Assembly (NCBI GenBank): GCA_029706075.1
Contig: JAINUG010000519.1
Span: 92,501 to 156,500, forward strand
Source of the DNA: Aldrovandia affinis
Taxonomy: Eukaryota > Chordata > Actinopteri > Notacanthiformes > Halosauridae
Length of the DNA: 64,000 bases
Direction: 5' to 3'
The position numbers were made by a program, and so were the translations under genes. This document shows positions 48,790 through 60,314 of the stretch, one piece after another (position 1 is the stretch's first letter; each line of letters starts with the position of its first letter). Under the pieces are notes generated by a model. That model had not been told where the DNA came from. It was given only the letters and a program-made list of their open reading frames with translations, and did not search any database.

Positions 48790-50790
48790 CTCTTTGAAGA
48801 AGGCAGAATACATGATGGAAGGATGACCCAATGTCATCAGATGAAGCCGTGTCAACGCTAGCCTATCACACATTGTCACGCTGAGTCCTTCATCCGCGAC
48901 CACAGGGCCACCGCAGGTGATTATAGCACGACTTTATTATCACAAAATAAACACTGCCGATCAACAACCTGTCAGCTGCTCTGAGGAAATGTGCCCATTT
49001 CCGTATTTACCAAAAGTGTCTTGCGCCATATCTTTATTGTTATATTGCTGCGTATAGCAACGCAGGTGAGGTGAATTTTCATAAGTGAATATCACCTAGC
49101 CTACATCACACCATGATTCTACATAGAGGATGAGGGAGAGAGAGAGAGAGAGAAGAGCCAACGTTTACTCCACAGTGCGTTCGGGAAGTATTTCAGCATT
49201 TGTGGAGACTAATGTGTCCTTTGAGGTGTTGTGTCACTATCAAGCTTGTTTTGTGTCTTGAATTCTGCGCGCAGTAATAGTCATTCAAAGCCGTACAGAG
49301 TAGCAGAAGGCAGTTTCCAAGAAATGAAATACGTGGTGTGATTGCGTGATGGAGACAGAACAAAACACAGCGACAGTAATTTTTTACCCCGGAAAAGTAT
49401 ATAAGTATTGTAATCCTAGGGATCCACCAGAAACTATTTTCTCACTGAACATCGCGTTGATCGCTAGCCAACAGCCGCTCGTGTTCCAAGCAGCTTTTGG
49501 GAAGAGCATGTTAGGTTGTGCACGTAGGCCTATAGAGTTTGTACGAGAGTGAACTGAGCCAAGCCCATAGAACGCAAAGCAAGTAAACCCCTATCAAGGC
49601 CTTGATGGTACCTGTAAATAATTTGACTAGTTTAACAGCACGTTCGCACTCGCATCACACGAACTAAACTTTACCTTTACCCTGACCTTTCTAGCTAGCT
49701 ACCAGCAAAAAGTCACCAGGGATCTCGAACTATTTCTGATATCTTGCGCCATGATAAATATCAGATGCATTTGCATATTTGCAAATATATATTTCTTTTT
49801 ACTGACGTCCCTGTAGGCTATACAAACAGGGACGCATCGTAAAGTTATGGAAAATCTGACAATGCAACAATGAACCACTCTTCCATTTTGGTAATGGAAC
49901 AAATGTACAATAGGAAACAAAAAAACGTGCACTTTAGTTTACAGTGGAGAGAAATAAGGACATCTCTCCAATTGGTCATCGCCTCACCGCATCGCCAATA
50001 ATTCTGTTCCAACTTTATTTAGTCGCTTCGCCCTACAGTCTCCAGCACCCATTGAAAAATAATTATTTCCGACCACTTTCTTCGCTTCTGGTGGATCCCT
50101 AGGACCAGACAGGGGCATGACACCACTCAGATTAAAAGGATTAGGAGAAAGGAAGTATGGAGTTTAAGCAAAGCCAGCACTTTCTCTATCCCCTTTGTTA
50201 AATGGCGCCTCTATTTCAGATTTGTTTCTTCCAGTTTTCTAAAAAGCCCCAGATTGGAAGTTTTCCAAATTGACTTTTTAAAAGCCTTAAGATTATAACG
50301 TGCTGTCCTTTCTTGTCATCACAAACTTTGCATAAAATGAGGAGTAATGGGGGGGAACTTCCACGCTGTCTCGAAACAAGACTAATACGATGTCTATATA
50401 AGGCACGCTGTTACCGCAGCAGGTTTTGGTCACCATGACAACCGTGACCTAAATATCACAATTGTGGCGGAGGTCAAAAAACTACTGTGACTGTTTGGCT
50501 CCGCAGAAAAAGAACACGGGCACCCGTAACAAGTGAAATCAATTGTTTCGCACGTCCAACCGATGTCCATAAAATGACTCTCATTTCCTCCTCATTGCTG
50601 CTCTGCTGTGAAATGTGTTACAAATATTTATTTAGAAGGTCTTTGGAAGGTGACAGTTTGCGGAGGAGGACACACAACACACGAACAAGCAGCACTGGAT
50701 CACAGCACGACTCTCACCGAACTGTGCATTGCATCTAGCGAGAACAAACTCGGGTGTACAGTAAATTGGTCAGGTTTTTCAAAAAATCCT
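48790..50790. other. htr7 intron, nothing firmly recognised
   Basis: Mostly unique-looking DNA with a short (GA)n at 49135-49150; no gene seen. Confidence 0.45.
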
Positions 50791-50794
50791 TTTA

Positions 50795-51190
50795 CATTTA
50801 CATTTTAAGCATTTAGCAGACGCTCTTATCCAAAGCGACTTACAAGATGTGCATTAATACATGGTAGGAACAATCATAGTTCACGCAAGAGATCAGTGCA
50901 GTGATACAGTTGGCAGCTGCATACCATACCTGTCACACAAGGAAAGACATTTAATTTTTATTTTTTTTAGAGTAAGTTTTAAACAAGTATAGGCTACATA
51001 TACAAAAAACAGTATTAAGGCAGTGGTTATGACAATTGGCTAGATGTAGTGGTAGTGGAGTCTGAAGAGGTGGGTTTTGGGTCTCTTGTGGAAGATGGCC
51101 AGTGAGTCGGTGGTCCTGACCGAGTGCGGAAGATCATTCCACCACCGAGGGGTCAGGACAGAGAAGAGGCGAGACTGCAAGGAGCTTCCA
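50795..51190 (-). mobile_element. L2-like LINE 3' end
   Basis: Reverse of the shared tail (tctggataagagcgtctgct type), the agagatcagtgcagtgatac block and the end of the ORF2 C-terminal module. Confidence 0.75.
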
Positions 51191-51426
51191 ATCACTAACA
51201 GTTGGCTTTACGTTTCCTTATGAGGCAGAACTACGAGAAGTCGATGTCCAGGTGGCGTTTGATGCGTGCAAGGCACTCGTAAAGGATACTTCTCCCCAGA
51301 CAGACAGACAGACAGAGAAAGAGCAGGAGGGGAGGGGTCGTCCCTGCTGGTTTATTTATTTGAGCCAATTAGCCAACAAACTGCAGTAATCTCGACCTTC
51401 TCCTTTTGGCATGCAGCAGGGGCAGG

Positions 51427-51605
51427 TGTAACGGAGTTGTGGTTCTGCCCGCAGCGAGTTTCGAACTGAGGATCTTCGACGCGACAAGAGAGCGATTTAG
51501 CTCGCTGAGCTAAAGACTCAAGTCCCTAACTCCGGGAACTAATCACACTCGTATCCACGTCACTCTCTGCAGCGGGCGCTCACGTACCAGAGCCCATCCG
51601 CTACA
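51427..51605 (-). mobile_element. Solo LTR of the miniature LTR element
   Basis: Reverse copy of 179 bp, TGTAG...TTACA on the minus strand, flanked by cagg on both sides (4-bp duplication). Carries the same A-box-like tttagctcagcgagctaa and B-box-like agttcgaaactc. Confidence 0.85.
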
Positions 51606-51619
51606 CAGGCATGACATGC

Positions 51620-52990
51620 ACCATCCAGTGGTGTTAGGAGCACAACATTGTTAATTTGACCGTAGCTGCCTCCCCCGCCCTGGCTGTGACAGGAACATCG
51701 ACAGAAACCCCGTTTCACCTTTTGTTTTACCAGCACACCGGATATCGCACTTACAAACGGCGGACAAGTAGAGGCAAACAAGGAAGGAGTTAAAAAAGAT
51801 ATATAGGGAACGCAGTGTCGGTTGGTGCACCTGAACCGCGCCATGGGGCTGTGTTAGCGAGCAGAGATAAGCAATGTTTGATCACGCTTGCACAAGCTCA
51901 CCGGCGCATACTGTCATATATGGAGCTGCGAGCTCTGGTCGGGTTTGTGACCTGTCGATGTAAACCCGACAGCCTGTTTGCCAGTCTCGGTAGAACTAGC
52001 CTCTCCAGAAATAGACATGCCCTGGACACCTCTGTGTATATACATCCCAGCCGTGTTAAAGGGGCTCACGGTGTACGGTTTTGTTCCATGTCTGAGTGCA
52101 CATCACTTGTCTGGCGACAACTCCAGCCTGGGGCATCGACAGTTTAACGGCCACCAAAGTGTACAAGCGGCCATTTTGTGTGTCCTGTCCGGACTGACTG
52201 GTATGACTTCTGGTCGCTGTCAGTCTCAGTGAATCTTCTTTATTTTATATTCTTCATACACTGTACAAGAAAGTGTTGAATAATGGCATTTTGGGGGACA
52301 TTCTGTGAGACGTCGTTATTAAATGCAGGGTGGAACCTGAAGGAATCTCATTCTTAGAGATGCTTTCTCCAATAAATGAATTCCCACGTATCTCTGAGTC
52401 ATGTAAGCAAGTAATGGTTTTTAGACTGGAGACCAAAAAAACGGCATGCAACGGAGGGAAAATATAAGAGATAAAAATGGTTTATCGGGCAGTTATTATA
52501 TATTTTTAAATACAGTGAGACTGTGCCTCAACATTAATGCTTGTTATCCACTGAGATATAACATGGAGAGGTGACTAGGGCCCTATGAAATCCGTTTTAT
52601 TTTCTCCCATATTCTGTGTTCTCAGTTTTATTTTTTCTGGATTCAGTTTTTAATTTTTTTTTTTTACAGTTTTGCCCATTTTTATAATGAAAAGGTATGT
52701 AATCAAATGAATTCATGAAAATGTGGCAACATAACATTGTTATTTTTAATCAAACAAAGTGCTTCTAGTTTCATTAGTTCTAGATTATATTAGTCATTAG
52801 GAATTAGCAATATCAATACAACTTGAATTAACATTAGATGATGAACATAGCAGCACCTAATGATTTTAATATTTTATGACTCCTTTTATGTCACCTATCA
52901 ATGTTGAGAACACTGCAATCACAGATGTCAGTCGTTTCATCAACCACAACAGACATTTTCTTCTCACACAGCCTTGCATCTGACGATTTT
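51620..52990. other. htr7 intron, repeat-poor
   Basis: No gene. A 9-bp-stem hairpin (gtcgggttt / aaacccgac) lies at 51938-51970; AT-rich from 52450 on. Confidence 0.4.
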
Positions 52991-53026
52991 GTTGCACTTT
53001 GTATGGCAGTTTGGAGGGGTAAACTC

Positions 53027-53247
53027 CAGGGGCGTGTCCAGGGAGGGGCCTGGGGGGGGCACCTGCCCCCACAGAAATGTGGTTGGCCACCCTGGGTGCC
53101 ACCCTACTTCATCTGGCTCTTGATAGGTTATGAGGTTGTCAATCACATCTTTTCAAATATATTACATTTTGAATGTCCCCCCCTGTGTGGTTCTGGTTCT
53201 GTGCCACTCTTGGGCCACCCCGTTAAAGTGGTCTGGGCCTGCCACTG
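53027..53247 (+). mobile_element. hAT-like miniature element
   Basis: 221 bp, CAGGGGCGTGTCC to GGGCCTGCCACTG, flanked by a perfect 8-bp duplication GTAAACTC (53019-53026 and 53248-53255). Related copy at 6.6 kb. Confidence 0.88.
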
Positions 53248-53994
53248 GTAAACTCATAGCTTATCCTTGTTTCGAAGGTGGGTTTTCAGTTTTACATGGT
53301 CATCGCACATATTGTTTCAAGTCCAGTCAACGGTGTGTTGACAGAACTGGCAGAACAGTTGCTGTCCCGATTCATGGAAATCATTGGGATACTGCTCTGC
53401 CCTGAACTTTGCAGTTAGTGCTGCGTTTCTGAATTTTGTAGCGGATTTTGTAGTCTCATGTTTGTCCTCCATTCAACCCACACGGTTTTTTTCTTTCCCA
53501 CTGACAGTCATGCTCTAACGTGTACACAAGCACACATCCCCGCTCCCCACACACACCACTCCAAAACAGGGGGAAATGTGTTTCTCTGTTCGTCATTTTA
53601 TTTGACAAATAAACCAAATATCATTCCGGATATTTCCACTAATTGAAGCAGCCTTTTGATGCACTTTAACCAAAATCTCAATCAAATTCTGTGCAATTCC
53701 ACGTTTTAACGGCGAATTCCATTTTTATATCTGGAGTCCGTGAACTCCGTCCACGTTTTCCGCATCGTGGAAATCACAGAGCCCTAGAGGTGACACCGTG
53801 TTTTGCTCGATCGGATGCCGAATCCTTCGCAGAACCTGGATATAGCCCGTATATCGTTTGCCTCTAGACGTTGTACACTTGACGTGCACACACCGTGCAC
53901 CTTTCTACCTTCTGCAGAGCTTCAGCCGACGATGTGAAAACGCTGCCACAGCAGAAGGCCGCTCCGCATGAGGAGAATGTGCAGGCAACTCCTC

Positions 53995-55212
53995 TCAGAA
54001 TGCAGGAACCATCAACATAAAGTGCCTTAATGGGGCGCTGCGGCCTCCACGGGCTGCCAGAACAGCTTCAATGCGCCCTGCCATAGATTCTACAAATGTC
54101 TGGGCCTCTGTTGGAGGGATGCAACACCATTCATTTCTTCCACGAGAAATTGCATCATTTGGTGCATTGTTGACGGTGTTGGATAACGCTGTCTCAGCTG
54201 CCGCTCCAGAGTATCCCGTAAGTGTTCAGTTTGTTTGAGATCTGGTGACAGAGACAGCCATGGCATGTGGTTTACATCGTTTTCATGCTTGTCAAACCAT
54301 TCGTGTGCCCTGTGGATGGGGGCATTGTCATCCTGTAAGAGACCACTCCCATCAGGATAGAAATGCTTCACCACAGGATGAAGGTGATCACTCACAATGG
54401 CTTTGTATTTATTGGTGTTTACCTTGTCCTCGAAGGGGTTGAATTGATCTAAACCATGCCAGGAAAATGCACTCCCCCACACTATAACAGAGCCGCCAGA
54501 ACCCTTCACCGTGGGAAACAAGCACATGGGCCTGTGGGTTTATTTTAGCATGCGCCACAGGTGTGAAGGATGACTCATCCGGCCACATTACTTTTTAACA
54601 TTACTCAGTAGACCACTGCCTCCATTCTTTGCACTTTACTCTGAAACATTTTTTTAGGTGTACTAAGAGGTCTATTCACTGTAACCTGACCATAGTATCC
54701 CTCTGTGTGAAGTTCTCAACGGTTCTTGATGAAACTGCCTGCTCACATTGATATTTGCAGTCAATTGATTCAGAGTTGTTTTACCTTGCACCTTGAACCA
54801 ATTCATGGACATCACGGTTGAGGAGTATGTGCCTTCGACCACAGTTGCCCCTAATTGATGATGTCTTTCCCTCAGACTTCCATGCCAACATCACCTTGTA
54901 GCCTTATTAGCCACTGTTCCTCATGAAACATCAGCAAGTTGAGCAGTCCTCATCACTGAAGCTCCTGCCAAACGTGCCCCAACAATCACCCCTCCTTCAA
55001 AGTCACTGAGATCTCTTCTTCTAGCCATGGTAGCCAAAATAGTCGGTAACTGGGCCTGCCCGACATTTTTATACATGACCCTAAGCATGATGGGATGTTG
55101 ATGGTTTAATTAACTCAGGAACCACACCTGTGTGGAAGAACCTGCTTTCAATACACTTTGTATCCCTTCATTTACACAAGTGTTTCCTTTATCTTGGCAG
55201 TTACCTGTTGAC
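53995..55212 (-). mobile_element. Tc1/mariner element with dead transposase
   Basis: The minus strand encodes part of the DDE domain (SVIVWGSAFSWHGLD, LLQDDNAPIHRAHEWFDKHE, SLSPDLKQTEHLRDTLERQL). The N-terminal helix-turn-helix part is frame-broken upstream to about 55030. The end near 55170-55212 carries gtgtttcctttatcttggca gttacctg, a Tc1-type terminus; the other end near 53995 is worn. Expected WxxQSPDxNPIE is altered to WLSLSPDLKQTE, so an essential acidic site is doubtful. Confidence 0.82.
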
Positions 55213-55214
55213 CT

Positions 55215-55560
55215 GGGGATGGTAATACAAGATGGTGCCCCCTTTGGTCCCAAAGGAAACACAGCAGACCTAAAGACTACAGACTCAGTTTTCACCATGC
55301 AGTATGCTACTACAAAATTGTGTTGCCTAGTGCTGTGAAACACTGCCGTCCCTAGTGTGGCCCCTGTTAGAAACTACAGGTCCAATGATGTCACATGACA
55401 AAGAGATGACCCTCAAGGCACATTGCAGAGGCAGAGGCACATGGTAGCGAACGGTCTACTAGCCCATCTGAACATAGCCCCCAAAGCCCATTCCTCTAAC
55501 CTATGAGACCGGATGCTCCACTCTTCAAACCAAAGAGCAGCCTCATTATAAAAGCCTCTC
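55215..55560. other. htr7 intron, nothing recognised
   Basis: No repeat or coding family matched. Confidence 0.45.
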
Positions 55561-55564
55561 GTGG

Positions 55565-55872
55565 GACCTCTGATAGTGTAGCGGTCTAATGCACCCGTAT
55601 TGGCTGGTCCTTTACGAGTGTGAGCTGCCTAACACGGTTGCGGTTCGAAAACCCGACTGGTGGGGAGCCCCAATCGGAGGCGGTGATTGGCTGTCCAGCC
55701 CAGGAGGAGGAGGGGGAGGAGGGTGAGCCGGCACAAACTCGCTGAGAAGCGCGTAAGGGTGACTCCAGAACGTGGGTGGTTGAATTCCGTCTCGAAAGGA
55801 AGTGGAGTTTGCTGCCCTCTGAGAATTAGCTTGCCTCGTAGAGACGAGCAGTGAGCTCATGTGGGGAGGGTA
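55565..55872 (+). mobile_element. SINE-1 copy, 3' truncated
   Basis: Head agtgtagcggtctaatgcac, middle ggcggtgattggctgtccag. Ends at gtggggagggta, where a SINE-3 begins. Confidence 0.8.
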
Positions 55873-56092
55873 CATTTTAGCCATTTAGCAGACGCTCTTA
55901 TCCAGAGCGACTTACACAGTTTACATTTCTTTACATACAATCCATTTATACAGCTGGATATTTTACTGAAGCAATTCAGGTTAAGTACCTTTAGCTCAAG
56001 GGTACAACGGCAGTGCCCCACCTGGGAATCGAACCAGCAACCTCTGAGTTACAAGCCCAGCTCCCCCCTAACCATTACACTACACTGTGCCT
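55872..56092 (-). mobile_element. SINE-3 copy
   Basis: Reverse of the full unit; joined directly to the SINE-1 to its left. Confidence 0.85.
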
Positions 56093-56094
56093 AG

Positions 56095-57925
56095 ACCGTA
56101 GAGACCGTGGTCTGTTGAACAGGGCCACCTGAGCAGCACCACTTGGCTCGTCGCCTGAGAACTGGTTCAAGAAGCCTTCCGTTCCGTGATTCAAGGCTCC
56201 CCACAGTTCCCATAATTAATCAGCTGAGGTGATTGTGGATTGCGTCACCCTGCAGCCCGGTTTGAGGACCTCGTAGAATGGACCGTGCGCACACCTCAGC
56301 AGGTGGACACACCTGTCTTCCATCAGTGTTCATAAAGTTTACTGTGATGCTAAAAAAGTACAACAATTTGATGGTGGAATTATATGAAAACTGAAGCGTT
56401 TTCTATGAAAGAGTGGGATTTTGTGCCACATTGCAGCTGCATACTGGCTTCTTTTTGGGGGGTGGGGGGGCATTTAAATGTAGTGCCCCCTACAACCACC
56501 CAGCCCCCGCTCCTTCACATCCACACCGTGCAGTTCTATAAATATTTCAGAATGCGTACCATCTCAAACATAAAAGGCTGAGTTCCCGAAGGGGAAGTGA
56601 CAGCCCCTGCCACACTTTTCCCGAGCAAGAGTTCACTTTGCTGTGCTTTATCAACCTGGAGGAAGTAATAGGAGAGCACCGTCCTTCCGTCGGCTCACAG
56701 AAACACTAACAAAGAACAGATCATCGGCCGGAGGGCCACAGCTCTGAAATTAAACCGAGGGTTACTTTACAATCTTGCTTCTAATATCTAAAAATCTAAA
56801 AAAAAAAAAAAAAAAATATATTTTTTATTTTTTTCTGCTTCAATTGACAGCAAGTTTATTGTTTTAGAATATAATAATATGTTTTAGGAAATGCCACACT
56901 CCTTGGTGTAAATGCCCATGTATATCTTTGGCTCTTCTGTGCAATTATAGCACCATTAGTCTACACAAAACTGGAGCATCCATGGAGCTCCTAATGATAT
57001 GTTAACTTGGGCACAGTGGCTGTATTTGAATTTTTGAGTGTTAAATTATGCATTGCCATCTCATCTCTATGCAGAATAGAAGACAATTTAAACGCCCTGG
57101 GTTGAAGTAAATAAGCACGTCACTACACATTTTATTTTCTGGAATCAAAATGGGTTTAACTGGGATTTAACTTTTTGCCACTGATCAACAGAAAATACTC
57201 TATAATGTCAAAAATAAAAACTAACTCTAAACCTTTTTGTTAATTAATTAGAAATGAAATGTGAAAAATATCAAAGGGGGAGGGATACTTTTACACCCAC
57301 TGTTTATCCTAGACACAATGTTTACTGTTGACACAATGATTACAGTTTTTCTCAGAGAAGGTATTGGAAAACATGTCATGCTCTATAAAAGGAAGGTAAA
57401 CTACAGGAGATATGAAGAGAAAGAGTCACAGAGGAAGTCAGACGCAGAGGAAGAACGCAGCAGAGCGTTTCTGCGTTTCTGTGTTCAAAGTCCAATTTCC
57501 CGAAATACAAAACATCAATGTAGATACAAGCAAAACTAAATGCATAATTTTTTCCCTCTATTGTGTGATTCCCAACACACTTTATGCATGTTCTTTCCCT
57601 CATCACCAGCAGGACAATAAGGGCATACTGAGTTTTACTAAGTGGCAGCACTTAGCCCATTAAACAAACAGAGACGTCCAAACATTATTATTTTTTCACA
57701 ACCACTGAGGATATTCCAGGAAGCGTGGTCCTGATGGGTTTAGTTTTTTCTCCATTATCTTGGCTATATATATATATGTGAGATATCCCAGCACCTGGGG
57801 TGTATAAATAAATCTGGACCTTGGTACAAAAATATATTCGGTTGTGTTAATGATTATATAACAAAGAGACACCAATTCCTCCCCACTGAGGCTTTTAAAC
57901 CAGAGCTGAATCAGAATCAACACAC
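56095..57925. other. htr7 intron, nothing recognised
   Basis: Includes a poly-A/T stretch at about 56795-56830 and a short (TA)n near 57768; no gene seen. Confidence 0.45.
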
Positions 57926-57929
57926 AGCA

Positions 57930-58250
57930 GGGGACCTCGGGTGGCGTAGCTGTGAAAGCATTCACCCGGAATGCAAGTTGCCTACTGCAACCACGGTTTT
58001 GAAACCTGGCTGTGCTAGTCCGGCGCTGGCCGAGAGCCCCAGTTGGGGGCGGCGATTGGCTGACCGCCCCAGAGGGAGGGAGGGCCGGCATGAGCTCATC
58101 GAGAAGCATGACAGGTGTGCCTGTAAGGGCTAAAACTCAGAGGAAGAGTGGTGGGCTCGTGGGGGAGGGTAAATTGAAAGAAATAGAGGGTGTGGTTGGC
58201 TACCAAATTGGGAGAAAGATGGGGGAAAAAAATCTGGAAAAAAAAGAATG
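57930..58250 (+). mobile_element. SINE-1 copy
   Basis: Head gggtggcgtagctgtgaaag, middle gggcggcgattggctgaccg and core agagggtgtggttggctacc. Confidence 0.82.
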
Positions 58251-58634
58251 AATGAACACACAACCCATTGTCATTCTGCTCGCATACCATCCATGGTCAC
58301 CAGTCTGTTGGCTGAAAATGACCAGGTGACCGAGGTCCATGACAAAGAGTCCTCCCAGGAACCATCCATCCTGGTTGCAGGAGTCCTTATATCTGATAGC
58401 TGACATTGATTACAGCCCCTGCTGCCTTGAAAGCACGTTTCTGTCAGTGATGAGTAAAACGCTGATGAGATTAACCTCCCTGAGTTAGCGGATTTACGGA
58501 TCGGCGAACGTGGAAAACGATGCAGCCTTTGTGAGTCAGGATTCCTTGAACTGGCTAATGCACGTCTCTTTTCTTTAAAGATCTTTTCCCATTTTCTCCC
58601 AATTTAGTAGCCAATTGTGTTGTGAGTTTGTTGC

Positions 58635-59112
58635 AGTCTAATATATGCCATTTAGCAGACGCTTTTATCCAAAGCGACTTACAGTAGTGAATGCATACAT
58701 TTTTCAGTATTTGACCCCAATGGGAATTGAACCGACAACCTAAGCGTTGTCAGCGCCATGCTCTACCTACTGAGCCACACAGAACCACGCTCTACCTACT
58801 GAGACACACAGAACCACGCTCTACCTACTGAGCCACACAGAACCACGCTCTACCTACTGAGCCACACAGAACCACACTCTACCTACTGAGACACACAGAA
58901 CCACGCTCTATCTACTGAGCCACACAGAACCACGCTCTACCTACTGAGACACACAGAACCACGCTCTACCTACTGAGCCACACAGAACCACGCTCTATCT
59001 ACTGAGCCACACAGAACCACGCTCTACCTACTGAGACACACAGAACCACGCTCTATCTACTGAGCCACACAGAACCACGCTCTACCTACTGAGCCACACA
59101 GAACCACACAGT
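58635..59112 (-). mobile_element. SINE-4 copy with 12-fold tandem head, next to htr7 exon 2
   Basis: The tail and body (58635-58755) are followed by about 12 copies of a 29-bp unit (ctctacctactgagccacac). Units alternate gagccac and gagacac, and some have tctatct for tctacct, suggesting higher-order duplication. The array ends about 45 bp before the exon 2 acceptor. Confidence 0.92.
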
Positions 59113-59155
59113 CTCTTGACGTTTTGGCTTCTTTTTTTTTCTCCCCCCCCCACAG

Positions 59156-59924
59156 ATACCTGGGCATCACGCGACCCTTGACCTACCCAGCCCGGCAGAA
59201 CGGCCAGCTGATGGCCAAGATGATCCTGGCCGTGTGGCTTGCGGCCGCCTCCATCACCCTGCCGCCGTTCTGCGGCTGGGCCAAGAACGTGAACACGGCC
59301 GGCCTGTGCATGATCAGCCAGGACTTCGGCTACACCGTCTACTCCACCGCCGTCGCCTTCTACATCCCCATGGCCGTCATGCTCATCATGTACTACAACA
59401 TCTTCCGCGCCGCGCGCAAGAGCGGCGCCAAGCACCGCTTCACGGACTTCTCCCGCCGCCAGAGGCGCGAGGCCGAGGCCGCCGCCGGGGAGGCGATGAA
59501 GATGCGGGGCCTGAAGCCGCCAGCAGGGGGCTGTGGCGGCCTCAGCACCGTGGCGGAGGAGTGCGGCGCCTTCTCCCGACTGCTGGGCCGCGAGCGACGC
59601 AACATCTCCATCTTCAAGCGGGAGCAGAAGGCGGCCACGACGCTGGGCGTGATCGTGGGCGTCTTCTCCGTGTGCTGGCTGCCCTTCTTCATCCTGTCGA
59701 CCGCGCGGCCCTTCATCTGCGGGGTGGAGTGCAGCTGCGTGCCCATGTGGCTGGAGCGCACGCTGCTGTGGCTGGGCTACGCCAACTCTCTCATGAACCC
59801 GTTCATCTACGCCTTCTTCAACCGCGACCTGCGCGCCACGTACAAGGACCTGCTGCGCTGCCGCTACCGAAACATCAACCGCCGGCTGTCCGCCGTGGGC
59901 GTGCACGAGGCCCTCAGGGCTTAA
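59156..59924 (+). CDS. htr7: 5-HT7-like serotonin receptor, exon 2 (TM4 to C-terminus)
   Basis: Continues from the DRY Arg codon (acceptor cccccacag) with residues 154-408. It has TM4 with Trp180, ECL2 Cys204, TM5 with Ser216-Thr217 and Pro224, and a third intracellular loop enriched in Ala, Gly and Arg. TM6 carries CWLPFF (Trp327), TM7 carries NPFIY (Asn367, Pro368, Tyr371), helix 8 follows, and Cys388 is a likely palmitoylation site. The protein stops 20 residues after Cys388 (VHEALRA), giving 408 residues against 445-479 for human isoforms. The exon is far richer in G+C than the intron. A 12-copy tandem repeat ends about 45 bp before its acceptor. Confidence 0.96.
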
Positions 59925-60150
59925 AGGGGCGGGGGTCATTCTGAGCAGGGGTGACTCCAAAGGTTCATGGGAAATGTAGTTCCCCGGCAGTTCTGAGAGA
60001 GTGAACTACACTAATGGTGTCTGAGGCCAAAGACTTAAAAGTGGAAGGAACAGAAACTCCTTTTCCACTCCGCTGTCGAGTGGTTTTGAGAAGGCTACGA
60101 GGGATTGTGAGAGTCATGCTGTTTCAGGCTCACAAAATAGCCCATTTTCA
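59925..60150 (+). other. Probable htr7 3' UTR start
   Basis: Non-repetitive sequence after the stop; no convincing polyadenylation signal before the SINE-1 tail at 60.15 kb. Confidence 0.35.
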
Positions 60151-60154
60151 GGGG

Positions 60155-60310
60155 TTATCGAAATAAATAGAGGGTTGAATTGGCTACTAAATTTGGAGAA
60201 AAACTGGGAAAAAATCTGAAACAAATTAATAATAATTTTTTTAAGTGTTTGATTACTGGGAAAAAATCTGAAACAAATTAATAATAATTTTAAAAAAGTG
60301 TTTGATTACC
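60155..60310 (+). mobile_element. SINE-1 tail fragment with a short tandem duplication
   Basis: agagggttgaattggctact, then two copies of actgggaaaaaatctgaaac. Confidence 0.75.
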
Positions 60311-60314
60311 AACG

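Noticed and set aside
59082..59960. Long minus-strand and second plus-strand frames over htr7 exon 2
   Set aside because: Shadows caused by the high GC content of the exon; the receptor frame is unambiguous.
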